From NCBI GenBank assembly GCA_027559495.1, contig JAMXSV010000028.1:1364001-1428000 (forward strand): 64,000 nucleotides of DNA, read 5' to 3'. The position numbers and the translations under genes were made by a program. Shown one piece after another: positions 11,245-21,448 of the stretch (within the stretch, counting starts at the first letter, position 1; every line of letters begins with the position of its first letter). This stretch comes from Aurifilum marmelostoma (taxonomy: Eukaryota; Ascomycota; Sordariomycetes; Diaporthales; Cryphonectriaceae). Under the pieces are notes generated by a model that ran no database searches, had not been told where the DNA came from, and worked only from the letters and a program-made list of their open reading frames with translations.

Positions 11245-14200
11245 CTATTCGTCATCGCTCTCCTCATCAACTTCCATCCCTTCAGCCACCGTGACCTCGA
11301 ACCCAGGCTCCTGGTCCACCCCGACATAGCTGTCGCTCATCAGGAACAGCTTGAGGTCGTGCTTTCCGGGGGTGGGCACCGTGAACTCCAGCCTGACCTT
11401 CAGCTGACGCCCCACCGTGATACGTTTGATGGCCAGGAGCGTCTTGGAACTCTCCTCACCCACGACCAGCCACCAGTTCTCCGCCTTCTTGGCTGGGTAG
11501 AACGGCGCATGGACCACGAGATCGACCTCGTCGTCCTCCTCCACCTCGCGCTCGATCTGGATGTTGAGGAACGCCGGTTCGCCTGCGTGCAGGTTCTCGG
11601 GATCCTCGACCTCAAACTCGAGCGAGATGTCAGGGTATTTGCTGTTGGTGAACATGGCAGCCTCGGACAGCTGCTTCTGGGACAGAGCCATGGCCTTGAT
11701 GAGCTCGCTGTACTGAGGGTTCTCGTCGGGGTTCATCGCCTCCATGAAGTCGTAGATATCCTTGATGCCAAACTTGTTGGCCACCTTGACCACCTCCGGA
11801 GTGAAGTGCGGAATCTGCTTGAGCGGGCTGTCACGATCCCACATGCCCTGGACCACCATCTGTGACATCTCCATGGCGTTCATGGCATTGAGGTGCCCAT
11901 CTGAGGAAAGAATGTCAACAGTCGCGCTAAGGAGGCTGATCACCTTGGTCAGGATGACTTCTTGGTCCTTGGCCAAGTCAATTGGCAGTTGCATCCTGGA
12001 GAAGTGCGCTTGTAGCAAGACGAACGCCTTGAAATGTGGCGAGTCGAAGTCGGGCTGGGACATCTTGACCGGCACACGATCGTAGATTCGACGCAGGAGA
12101 CTGTCCTCGTGCCTGCGAATCTGGATGGCCTCGAACTCGGTCGCCGATGTGACGATTTCAAGTATACCCTTGAGCTTCGTGCGCGCGCTCAGAGATAGCA
12201 GGAAGGTCTGCATGGTGATGTATGAGATGTTGTAGTAAGCACCGATCATGGCCGCGTTCTGAGGCGTCACCGAGCCATCCTCTTCATCAAACTCGATGAT
12301 CTTGGACTCGTCAAGCTCCTTGAGGGTCGTCTCGACGAGGTCTGAGAGGTACTGGCTGAGCGCGTCCTGCGTGGTATCGAGCAGACTGTAGAAGCTCGGG
12401 TTGGCCAGCAGGCGGCGGTAGAAGTACGTGAAGGTCATCCAGTTGATGGCGTCGTCGCCAGACTCGATCATGCGGGTGCTGATCTCCGTGACGAAAGCGT
12501 CATGCAGGTACGAGTGGAGGTGAGACTCGACGGGGAGTGCTTCGTTGAGGAACTTCTTGTAGTACTCTCTCTTCACCCCGGGCACCATGAGGACACCACG
12601 GCCGCGACCGTCCGCTGATGGTCGTAAGGCCTTGCCGAACATCTGCAGGACGTCCGTCATGGGATAATCCACATAACGGTGCTCGCGGCCCTCAAAGTAT
12701 TGGGTGCCCATCACAATGACGAGGTGAGCAGTGCAGTCGAGTTCCCAGCAGACTTCACGCGATGCCACCAGGACCTGTATGGCGCCGTTGTCGTACAGAT
12801 ACTTGACGATCCGCTTGTCGTCGGTGCTGAGGGCCTCATGGTAGTAGCCGACACCATGAGACAAGGCCTCGGCCAGAGCCTCCTCGTGCACACGATCGAG
12901 GAGGGGCCGAATCTGCTGGACATCGACGTGAAGGAACCGGTCCTCGTCATTCTCGGCCAGACACGCCGTGAGAATGTCTCTCGTTGTGGCACGTGTCTGC
13001 TTTCGATTGGGGACAAAGACCAAAGCAGGCCTGTCGGGAGACATCTGCGTTATGGCCAGGTATGTCGGTTTCGCCATCGCGAGCATGAGAGAAGGGAAAT
13101 GAGGAATGGTGTATGACTGGATATGGAGCTCCAGCGGAATAGGGCGAACATGTGGGCTGAAGTTGTAGATGTCGTGCTTCTTGGCGTCAATCCACTCGCC
13201 CACATCTCGGGCGTTGGCGAGCGAGACTCCGAGACCAACTATCCTCATCGGCTTCTCCGTCTGCGTGCGGATGTAGTGCATCCTGGAGACTATGGTCTCG
13301 TAGACGTAGCCCATGGAGCCGCCCAAGAGCTGCAGCTCGTCAGCAATGAAGAGCTCGACGGCTTGCACGTTCTTTCTCCTCTTCCACTGCCTGGACAAGA
13401 CATCCCACTGGATTGGAGTTGCCAGGATCAGATCCCCCTGCTCGAGCAGCTTGAGGTCGGCTGCAGTCTCTCCAGTCAACTTGACAATGTCCTTGCCGCC
13501 TCTTAGGCCAGAAAGACGTTTTTGCCAGTCTTGGAACCTGATATTCACAAGCTCCTGGAAAGGTGCAATGTAGACAGCACGCCCGGCATCAGACTGAGAC
13601 CAGTGGCGGAGAAGTGCAAACTCAGCGCATACGGTCTTGCCGCTTCCTGTCGGCGCGCCCACAAAGACATTGTTATCTGTGGAGTAGAGAGAGTTGAAGG
13701 TCTGAGTCTGTATCTTGTTGAAGCGATCCCACTGAGGATACAGCGCAACGTACTCTTTCACCTTCAGAGCGGAGGCTGGGAGGGGTTGAAGGTCGAGAAG
13801 CTCTGTGTGAGGGGGAAACTTCTCTGGGAGGATGAGCTTCTGGAACGAGACAGCGATCCTAGTCTCAGAATGCATCCACCGGTCAGAGACAACAGAAATG
13901 AAATAATTAGGGGGCATAGGATCAACAATGGGGACAGTGAAGTCGACGACGTGCTCGTTCGACTCCGCCTCAGCGTAATCTTTGCGCAGCAGGAAGGTGT
14001 CGTGGAACAGCATCTCCTCGCCGTCGCAATCCTCCACGAGAATCCAGAAGCTCTCCGCAAGTCCGTGTATCTCCTCATCCCACTCAAAGTTCGGCGTGAT
14101 CGTCAGCTCGACACGTAACATGGACCTCGTCAGGGGTTGAATCTGTGCTTGGACCTCGACTCTTGGGAACTTGTTGACGAAGCCAACAACTGTTCGGCCT

Positions 14201-17200
14201 GCCTTGGGCATGCCCAGGAGCTCTCCCATGCGCGGGGGGTCGAGATCAAAGAAGCTGCTCCATGGAACCTCGGTCCGCTCTGCCTTTTGCACGATATCCC
14301 TAGGGCAATTGTGAAACTGCCGCAAGGGTGTCATCGTGGGCCACATCCGTTTCTCCGCCATCTTGCAGAGATTCAGAGCTGTTTTGGCGACAGATGCCCA
14401 GCCCTTCTTCAGTGCGATCTCAAAGATGGCCCGCAGGATACGCCCTGCGGACTGCGTGACGTAGACCATATCAGCCATCAAGGCCAGACCATCAAGCCTG
14501 AGACGGGAGATGTACGCTTGGAGAAGGACATTGATCTTGCAATGTGCCTCTTCGATACTCTCCTTCACGGGTATTGGCACCCTGGTCAACAGCTTTGCGA
14601 TCTCGAGCTTCTCTTCTTGACGGACGGGGATGTACTTGAACTCAGCGCTCAGCGCGAAGACCCGGAAAAGCTCGATATTGGTGATGGACGGCTGGATGAG
14701 GTTGTTGTACGTTTCCATGGACCCGTAGGTAATGTAGTAGTGCGACGCAATCCGCCCGAGTTCGGTAGCCTGCATCTTGCCGGTCTTCTCGTCGTACTTG
14801 ATCAAGTTCGCCTTCCGCAGGACATGTGCCGCAGAGTGAATGAGATCCACCCGCTTTTGCTCCAGGCCCTCGTCATCTTCGTACTCCACGCCGACACTGT
14901 AGAGGCCAGGTGACCTGAGCATTCTCACGAACAAATACGTGTAGCCCAGCCAGTCGACACCTTCGTCGCGCGTCCGCACATTGCCCAGCACGACCTCTGC
15001 ATTGAGATTGTCCACCAAGCGGCTGACAAGCTGACTCTCGATGGGAAGCTGCTGATTCATGAGAGACAGGTAGTACTGCATCTCTCCTTGGCTCGTAATG
15101 ATGATGCCTTCGCCAAAGGTGTCATACTGAGGCCGTCCAGCACGGCCCAGCATCTGCAGAACATCTTGTGGGCTGAGTTCCACCCAGCTACCCTTCTCGG
15201 GAGAATAAACCTGCGTTCCTTTGATGATAACGGTGTGTGCGGGCAGGTTTACACCCCAAGCGAGTGTTGCTGTACAGACAAGGACTTGAATGTGTCCATC
15301 CGCGAACAGATCTTCAACGTCAGTCCTGTCAGCGCGGCCCATACCGGCATGATGGATACCAAGACCATAAGGAAGGAGATCCTTCAGATCTTTGTCGGTC
15401 GCTTGGTCAGAAGCTTCCTGCAGGATCTCGCGGCTGCCGACGTCGCTCTTCAAGATCTGGTTGATAGTGTCCATCTCCATTGCCTTGTCACGGATGTACT
15501 TGGCAGTCTTTGCCGTTTCTTTTCGTGAATGTACAAAAATCAACATCTGGTTTCTGTTCTTGCCCACGTGCTCCAGAACTTTGTTATAGGTGACGTCGTT
15601 CATGACCTTGAGCTGCTTGATGGCTTTCCTCTCCGTGACACCAATGAACTCCTGTCGCAAGGGACAAGGCCTGTATGTGCCGTCGAAGTGGAACATGCCC
15701 TTCTCAGGATCAACACGGAGGAAACTGCCAACATCTCGATAATTGGGCAGGGTGGCCGACAGGCCGATGATTCTCACTGGCTCGCCTGTCTGTTCCGTCT
15801 TCCGAATGGTTCGACTGACAATGCTCTCAAGAACAGGTCCACGATCGTCGTGAAGAAGGTGGATCTCATCGATGCAGATCAGGCGTACGAGGTTGGTGTA
15901 AGAAGTATCAGTCGCCTTGCGGGTAATGACATCCCACTTCTCGGGCGTGGTGACGATAACTTGAGTCTCCGCAATCTGCTGCTTGGTAAGTTGACGATCG
16001 CCCGTCAACTCCGAGACCTTGATCCCGTAGGGTGCCAGACGTTTGCCAAAGTTGCCTACTTGCTCCTGCACCAGGGCCTTCAAGGGAGCGATGCTGACAA
16101 TTTTGAAGGCGTCCAGGTCGATCTCGCCCGTCTCTGGATCTCTGTGCTTGCCGATCTCCCGCAGCATGGCCAAAAATGCCACATTCGTCTTTCCAGACCC
16201 TGTCGGAGCACAGACGAGCATGTTGCCGTCGTCTTCGAAAGCCGATGGATAGCACCTGGACTGGATCTTATTGAGAGACTTGACGGTGCTGAATGGCTCC
16301 CGAGCCCACTCCGGCATCTCAGAAACGGGAATCAGGTTGTCGCTGGGGTCATTACGCTTCTTGGGAGGTGGAACGTGAATCTCCTCGTAGCCCTTGCCAG
16401 CTCGCTTCGTAGAGCCCTCTGGCAGCCTGACCTTGGGGTTTGTCATGAGGTGGTTTCCTTGGTCGAAGATCAGGTTGTCCAGGTTGATCAGCTTCTTCGG
16501 CTGTAGGCCGCCAACCAAATGAGCCTCTGGGCGTTCTGGCTTCACCTCCTCCTTGACGTCGGCCTTGTCGATGTCCATTTTGATCTCCAGCTTTCCCTTC
16601 TTCTCATCGCCAGTCTTGCCACGGAGTTCATCGAGAATCCACTGCAAGCCCTCGGAAGCTATTTCGCGCTCGATGGTCTCACGTGCTTGCGCATTCTCAG
16701 CGCGAGCTAGTCTTGTAAGCCACACGACCTTCTCTCTGTTTGCGATGAGCTCTTGGACAACCTCATGGTGCTCGTAGTCGAACAGCTCCATAAGATCGTT
16801 TTCGATCTCTCTGAGTTGTTTTTCATCGCCACCGTCCTCGTCCGGCTCTCCAGACAGGATGTGAAGAGCCTGTATGGTCTTGTCGTGTTGTATGTGAGCG
16901 TCGGGATAAAGTCGTCCTATCTTTCGCTGCAGCCAGAAGGCATCGATCTGGAACGCGGGTATGTAGTTGGCGTCGTTGGTCTTCTTCTGTGCCTTGCCAC
17001 GTGTTGGAGCCGAGTCGATGATCATAGCATCCCCATCGGCTAAGCCTGCCTCTTCTTCATCTCTATCCTCGCCAGCGCTGCCGGCTGCTGCTTCCTCTTC
17101 GAGACCTGGGCGATCTTCTTCGTCTTCGTCTTCCGAAGAGTCCTCACGGACTTCGTCGAGAATGCCATCGGCGTCCTCGTCCTCGTCTTCAAAGGCAACG

Positions 17201-17862
17201 GCGACACCTTGACGGTCGTCGATCTCACCCTCGTCCTCAGCAGCTGCCATCTCCTCATCGTCGTCTTCTGCGTCGAAATCTGTGATTTTCTTCCCTAGGT
17301 TCATGAGCTCATTGAACTCCTTTGGACCCAAGGTAACCCCGAGGAGATCATCGACCTCCTTCTTCTTGTCAAAATCTTTCAGATCCTCATCCTTCAGGTA
17401 CTCCAGCGTTGCGTCAGCAGCACTGCGCACCACCTCCTGCGGTACATCGCCAAGATTGTTGGCCACGATGGTCAAGATCAGGTCGAATGTCGCTCTTGTA
17501 GCCTGGGTCCGCGGTCTGTACCGGAGCCCTTCTACCAGGGCGTCGGCTCCTGACAGGATGCCTCCTCCTCTCGACAGGTCCGCGCCCTTCTTCTTCTGCT
17601 GCTGTCGCAGGATATCCTCGCCCTCACGGACATTGCCCCTCTCCACAGCCGGCAGGTTTGCCCTCCTCTGTCGTGGTGCAGAGTCGCGTGCGACGCGTGC
17701 GCCCATGTCGGTGATCGAGAGGCGTCCGGCTAGCGACTCTGGGTCGCCAGTTGCTTCGTCCGTCCGTCGCGTCACAAACCGGCGGTCCGCCTGGAGGACC
17801 AGGTTGGACATGGCCGAGTACTTGTACTGCGACACATCGCGCTGGTAGTTCTCGCCAGACAT
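11245..17862 (-). CDS. BRR2: Brr2-type U5 snRNP helicase, pre-mRNA splicing
   Basis: One uninterrupted 2205-residue frame, matching the Brr2 family (about 2150 residues). Brr2 unwinds U4/U6 during spliceosome activation and acts again in disassembly. Two Ski2-like helicase cassettes are visible. The first has APTGSGKT at 552-559, DEIH at 665-668, a SATLPNY motif and a GRAGRPQYD motif VI. The second keeps APTGSGKT (1403-1410) but has DELQ (1508-1511), GVSLAN in place of the SAT motif, and a degenerate motif VI (GKALRPSADGRGRG). This matches the known pseudo-enzymatic second cassette. Each cassette is followed by Sec63-type regions. The N-terminus MSGENYQRDVSQYKYSAMS is family-typical, supporting the start. 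Acidic Asp/Glu blocks occupy about 200-290. The absence of introns is notable beside intron-rich neighbours. Confidence 0.96.
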   Translation of the reverse strand: MSGENYQRDVSQYKYSAMSNLVLQADRRFVTRRTDEATGDPESLAGRLSITDMGARVARDSAPRQRRANLPAVERGNVREGEDILRQQQKKKGADLSRGGGILSGADALVEGLRYRPRTQATRATFDLILTIVANNLGDVPQEVVRSAADATLEYLKDEDLKDFDKKKEVDDLLGVTLGPKEFNELMNLGKKITDFDAEDDDEEMAAAEDEGEIDDRQGVAVAFEDEDEDADGILDEVREDSSEDEDEEDRPGLEEEAAAGSAGEDRDEEEAGLADGDAMIIDSAPTRGKAQKKTNDANYIPAFQIDAFWLQRKIGRLYPDAHIQHDKTIQALHILSGEPDEDGGDEKQLREIENDLMELFDYEHHEVVQELIANREKVVWLTRLARAENAQARETIEREIASEGLQWILDELRGKTGDEKKGKLEIKMDIDKADVKEEVKPERPEAHLVGGLQPKKLINLDNLIFDQGNHLMTNPKVRLPEGSTKRAGKGYEEIHVPPPKKRNDPSDNLIPVSEMPEWAREPFSTVKSLNKIQSRCYPSAFEDDGNMLVCAPTGSGKTNVAFLAMLREIGKHRDPETGEIDLDAFKIVSIAPLKALVQEQVGNFGKRLAPYGIKVSELTGDRQLTKQQIAETQVIVTTPEKWDVITRKATDTSYTNLVRLICIDEIHLLHDDRGPVLESIVSRTIRKTEQTGEPVRIIGLSATLPNYRDVGSFLRVDPEKGMFHFDGTYRPCPLRQEFIGVTERKAIKQLKVMNDVTYNKVLEHVGKNRNQMLIFVHSRKETAKTAKYIRDKAMEMDTINQILKSDVGSREILQEASDQATDKDLKDLLPYGLGIHHAGMGRADRTDVEDLFADGHIQVLVCTATLAWGVNLPAHTVIIKGTQVYSPEKGSWVELSPQDVLQMLGRAGRPQYDTFGEGIIITSQGEMQYYLSLMNQQLPIESQLVSRLVDNLNAEVVLGNVRTRDEGVDWLGYTYLFVRMLRSPGLYSVGVEYEDDEGLEQKRVDLIHSAAHVLRKANLIKYDEKTGKMQATELGRIASHYYITYGSMETYNNLIQPSITNIELFRVFALSAEFKYIPVRQEEKLEIAKLLTRVPIPVKESIEEAHCKINVLLQAYISRLRLDGLALMADMVYVTQSAGRILRAIFEIALKKGWASVAKTALNLCKMAEKRMWPTMTPLRQFHNCPRDIVQKAERTEVPWSSFFDLDPPRMGELLGMPKAGRTVVGFVNKFPRVEVQAQIQPLTRSMLRVELTITPNFEWDEEIHGLAESFWILVEDCDGEEMLFHDTFLLRKDYAEAESNEHVVDFTVPIVDPMPPNYFISVVSDRWMHSETRIAVSFQKLILPEKFPPHTELLDLQPLPASALKVKEYVALYPQWDRFNKIQTQTFNSLYSTDNNVFVGAPTGSGKTVCAEFALLRHWSQSDAGRAVYIAPFQELVNIRFQDWQKRLSGLRGGKDIVKLTGETAADLKLLEQGDLILATPIQWDVLSRQWKRRKNVQAVELFIADELQLLGGSMGYVYETIVSRMHYIRTQTEKPMRIVGLGVSLANARDVGEWIDAKKHDIYNFSPHVRPIPLELHIQSYTIPHFPSLMLAMAKPTYLAITQMSPDRPALVFVPNRKQTRATTRDILTACLAENDEDRFLHVDVQQIRPLLDRVHEEALAEALSHGVGYYHEALSTDDKRIVKYLYDNGAIQVLVASREVCWELDCTAHLVIVMGTQYFEGREHRYVDYPMTDVLQMFGKALRPSADGRGRGVLMVPGVKREYYKKFLNEALPVESHLHSYLHDAFVTEISTRMIESGDDAINWMTFTYFYRRLLANPSFYSLLDTTQDALSQYLSDLVETTLKELDESKIIEFDEEDGSVTPQNAAMIGAYYNISYITMQTFLLSLSARTKLKGILEIVTSATEFEAIQIRRHEDSLLRRIYDRVPVKMSQPDFDSPHFKAFVLLQAHFSRMQLPIDLAKDQEVILTKVISLLSATVDILSSDGHLNAMNAMEMSQMVVQGMWDRDSPLKQIPHFTPEVVKVANKFGIKDIYDFMEAMNPDENPQYSELIKAMALSQKQLSEAAMFTNSKYPDISLEFEVEDPENLHAGEPAFLNIQIEREVEEDDEVDLVVHAPFYPAKKAENWWLVVGEESSKTLLAIKRITVGRQLKVRLEFTVPTPGKHDLKLFLMSDSYVGVDQEPGFEVTVAEGMEVDEESDDE

Positions 17863-18457
17863 CTTGACGTTGGGTATCGAATGTCAAGTTGATGTGTATG
17901 ATTATTCCTTTGTTTCTATTTTTCGGGGGCGCGACAGGTTTGGTTTGGTAGCTGTAGGCAGAAACGTCGGTCGCCACTAGATGGTGGCGAGTGTCCCGTT
18001 GACCTGGCGCGCCGAAGGTCAAGAACTCGATCAGGTCATTACAGCTCCAGATGAAGTGAAGGAAAGCTGAGCCCAGAAGGAGAAAGACTGTATTGCAAGA
18101 AAGTTGAGGCTGCTGCTGAGACTCGGGAAGAAGATGTCAGTAGAATCAGTCGTCGCGAAAATGAAGTTCAGAGTTGCAGGGATGCAAGTGCTATGGCATA
18201 GCTGAATCAGCAGGACCCACCTCGACACCCGCTATATTATGTACAGTACAGTCTGTATACTGTAGTGCACATACCGCGTCCTCTGTTATCGTGGGCATAA
18301 CCACCCTCTCGAAAAAGAAACGTCCTCTTTTTCAAAGTTCCTCTGTTGCATACCTCTGCTCTCAGACTTCAAATACATGCCTGTCTACTCATAGTTCCAG
18401 TCATGACCTTGGTCCCGAAGGAATAATTCGATTCTCACAGCACACACCACAAAAAGA
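17863..18457. promoter_or_regulatory. Divergent promoter region of BRR2 and the coiled-coil gene
   Basis: 595 bp separate two divergent start codons, so both promoters must lie here. An inverted pair TACAGTA (18242-18248) and TACTGTA (18258-18264) is the only obvious symmetrical element. No gene is seen. Confidence 0.5.
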
Positions 18458-20011
18458 ATGGCAAATGAGACCACCCAAGCCATCCAGACGGCACTGGAGC
18501 AGTATGTGCGACCTCGAGAGGAAGCACAGCACATTCGGAGAATCCTGGCCTTGAATCTGCAATCCTGCTATGAGAATGGCCCACGAAACGGTCCCCTAGC
18601 ATTGGCAGAAACAGACTGCGTCATCAAGACAACAGACGTACGTGGGCTGCAGAGAGACTATCTCAAGGCACTGCACGCCAACATCAAGGCACAGAGGGCA
18701 TATGATGAGGCTGTCAGCCAGAGTCGGATGGCAAAGGAAGTCAAGACTGGAAACGAAGGGAGTCTGAATGACACTGGTAGGCTAGAGGAGCACATCGCCA
18801 CCATCAAACTCGGGAGGAAGCAGGAAAGGTTGCAGACTGTTGAGAAGTTCCTTGATCTCCTCAACCAGAAGCCGGCGGCCGATCCCAAGTTTTTACACGC
18901 TGAAGAGGTTTTCAAGGACGCTCCACGCTTGCCCGAGGTCCCCAAAGCTGTCATCAGCGGGTTCACGGTGGACAAGGATGCTACTAAAACAGACCTCAAA
19001 ACCCTCGTCGACCGGCTGGAGAAGGCCGTGTTGCGCTCCAAATTGTTGCTCAAGAAGGAAGAACAGTTGCTCGAGGAGGTGAAGGCCCGCTCGACGGCAA
19101 CGCCTGGCAAGGTCAGCGATAGAGATAAGCTGGCAGCTCTGAGTGCGACGCGTAACGAGCTCATCAGCTGGATGGAAACGGAGCTTGGCAAGACCTCGGG
19201 GCCTGACGATGGTCAAGAGGACGGAGCAGACGGACATGGCACAAGTACCACAAAGATGGACAAGGCGCACATGGACGAGCAGCTTGCATTGATCAAAGAC
19301 AAATATGCCACCTATGTTGCTGAGCGCAAAGCCCTCATAAAGCTGGCCGCGCAAAGCCCTCAACTTACGATCAGGCCGCCCGAAGAAACAAAACAACCCG
19401 CCCAGCCCGGCGAGAAGCCACCTCCGCCCTCGGACCATCTCGTCACACCCTACATCCGGAACCTGCTGTCAGTCGCGCACGAGCAGAAGGCATTGATCGC
19501 CCAGAAGGCTCATCTAAACGACATTCTCGCAAAGCAGACCCAAATGACCGGTCGGGCTTTGAGTCGTCTCGCCGAAGAAAGTCAGTTGCTTCCGGAACAC
19601 CCGACCCGGAGACTCCAGGGGCGCTCTGGCGGCGACTTTCCCGAGAAGTCTGGTGACGACATCAGCGTTCGCGTTCAGCCTTGGGTGGCGGCCGCGGACT
19701 CAGCCAAGCTCTCGACCTTGGAGTCTGTGGCGGAGAAGATCGAGGAAGGGCAGGTGGCACTGGAGGGCTCGACGAGACACCTGTCCGAGATGGACCAGCT
19801 GCTAGGACGGAATGCGGTCCAGGAAGACGAGGATGCGGACGAAGATAGTACGATGGACGATATTTGGCTCGCCGAGACGGAAAGTCCGAGAAAAGGATCG
19901 AAGGCGCCCCCGAGAAGCAGAGCTGGTACCTCTCACGGGCGCGGAGACGTCTGGTCAACTTTGAATGGGAATCTGGGTCTCATTAGCGCCGGTGACTCCC
20001 CTCGGAAATAG
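18458..20011 (+). CDS. Conserved coiled-coil protein of unknown function
   Basis: Single exon, 517 residues. The N-terminal half (about 1-260) is almost continuously helical and charged, with heptad-like leucines (for example RLEKAVLRSKLLLKKEEQ), suggesting one or two coiled coils. A Pro-rich break follows (about 305-325, PPEETKQPAQPGEKPPPPSD), then another helical block with alanines and leucines. The C-terminus is acidic, Ser/Arg/Pro-rich and probably disordered (EDEDADEDSTMDD). Helix architecture and lack of membrane segments suggest a structural subunit of a larger assembly, such as a cytoskeletal, kinetochore or augmin-type complex. That is only inference from shape. It shares a short divergent promoter with BRR2 and converges on RFC2 with about 160 bp between stop codons. 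Confidence 0.75.
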   Translation: MANETTQAIQTALEQYVRPREEAQHIRRILALNLQSCYENGPRNGPLALAETDCVIKTTDVRGLQRDYLKALHANIKAQRAYDEAVSQSRMAKEVKTGNEGSLNDTGRLEEHIATIKLGRKQERLQTVEKFLDLLNQKPAADPKFLHAEEVFKDAPRLPEVPKAVISGFTVDKDATKTDLKTLVDRLEKAVLRSKLLLKKEEQLLEEVKARSTATPGKVSDRDKLAALSATRNELISWMETELGKTSGPDDGQEDGADGHGTSTTKMDKAHMDEQLALIKDKYATYVAERKALIKLAAQSPQLTIRPPEETKQPAQPGEKPPPPSDHLVTPYIRNLLSVAHEQKALIAQKAHLNDILAKQTQMTGRALSRLAEESQLLPEHPTRRLQGRSGGDFPEKSGDDISVRVQPWVAAADSAKLSTLESVAEKIEEGQVALEGSTRHLSEMDQLLGRNAVQEDEDADEDSTMDDIWLAETESPRKGSKAPPRSRAGTSHGRGDVWSTLNGNLGLISAGDSPRK

Positions 20012-20170
20012 CTGCGAATTATCTAGCAAGAACCTGAATACAAAGCCGACCAGTCTGCTACCATCCTCTCAAGAACGCCATGTCCACCGCCCTTTTTGCC
20101 TATTACCTATGCAGCCGGGTATCACCAGAGAGACCTTCCATGTTCAGAGTCGTATCGATTGCCGGTCGCC

Positions 20171-21448
20171 CTACCGCCCAGCCATAATACTCGATGTGCG
20201 GAGTGACAGGTCTAGGATTGTTAGGTGCTCGTCCGCGCCGTCCACCAAGCGCTTGTCGACCTCCGAAAAGACCATGACAATTTGATTCTTTTGCACGTCT
20301 GGAATCGTCTCGTCGTAGACGATGGCCTGGTACAGCTGGTTGACCACCTGGCCCGCACTCCAACCATCGGCGACCATGTCCTCCACAACCTTGGAAACAG
20401 CTGAATAGTTCTCGCCGGCCGAGGCTGGTCGGATTGCCTTAATCAGCCGATCGATGGTGGCGCCCGGTATCACACCCGCAATGTCCTCCACGATTCCGAC
20501 CGTGACTGGTTTGGAGTCTACATCCATCTGGTCGCCCTCACTGGCCACAGTAGCGCCCGCGCCGACGAGCCGCGCTGCACTCTGCAGGAAGGTGATGGCT
20601 TTTCGCAGATCGCCCTCGCTGCACTTGATCAGAGCATCCACCGCACCGTCCGCCAGAGTCACGCCTTCATTTTCGGCAATCTGCTCCAGCCTCTTCCTCG
20701 CGTTCCCCTGGTCCAAGCTCTTGAAACGGAACTTGCTGCACCTACTCGCCAGCGGGTCGATGATGCGCGTGACGTAGTTGCAGATCAGACAGAAGCGCGT
20801 GATCTTGCTGTATGTCTCCATCGTTCGGCGCAGCGCACTCTGCGCATCTTGCGTCATGCTATCAGCCTCGTCGAGGATGATGATCTTGAAGGGAGGGCAG
20901 GGGTAGCGGTCCTTGTAGCCGGGCGGAGGGCTTGTCAGTTGCATGCGTGCAAAATCTTTGACTTTCTCTCGGACGATGGAGATGCCGCGCTCGTCGGAGG
21001 CGTTGAGCTCGAGGACGCGCTGTTTCATGAATTCGGGACCGTAGAGCTCCTTGGCAAGGGCAAGTATCGTAGAGGTCTTACCCGTTCCGGGCGGACCGTA
21101 GAATAGCATGTGTGGCAGCTAGATTGCGTCAGCCAGAATCATAAATGGCAAAGGATATCGGGTCTCGCGGGAGAAATTGGTCGCGTACATTTGATGCCTG
21201 GAGAGTCCGTTGCAGGACTGTGATGGTGTGGTCTTGCGCGGTGACATCGTTGAGGTTTTTGGGACGACTGGAACATGTCATTATTATGGATGTTCGGTAC
21301 TCGAGCAGGTATCACCAGCCAGCAAGGCAACATACTATTTCTCTACCCAAGGCTGAGCTCTTGGTGTCTCTGGGCCCTTCTTCTCAAGCTTGCTCGAGCC
21401 ATTGGCTGCTGCAGCTTTCCTGGCCTTGAGGTCGAAGAAACTAGCCAT
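20171..21448 (-). CDS. RFC2: Replication factor C subunit 2 (clamp loader)
   Basis: AAA+ subunit of the RFC clamp loader, which opens PCNA and loads it at primer-template junctions. Three exons (21336-21448, 21189-21267, 20171-21118) give 379 residues. The start MASFFDLKARKAAAANG is family-like. Exon 1 ends in PWVEK and splices to a tyrosine plus RPKNLNDVTAQDHT. Visible motifs are Walker A GPPGTGKT (72-79), DEAD (147-150), the SRC arginine-finger motif in LASRCSKFRF, and the RFC box LNASDERGISIVREKVKDFAR typical of yeast Rfc2 (human RFC4). Both introns are GT-AG and phases close. Two MluI boxes 20 bp apart lie about 150-175 bp upstream. Distinction from Rfc4/Rfc5 rests on the conserved LNASDERGISIVR context. 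Confidence 0.94.

Noticed and set aside
14137..14913. Long plus-strand open frames inside BRR2 (also 11170-11865, 12679-13116, 15529-16506)
   Set aside because: They are antisense shadows of the BRR2 coding frame, caused by GC-rich codon use, and show no independent domain features.
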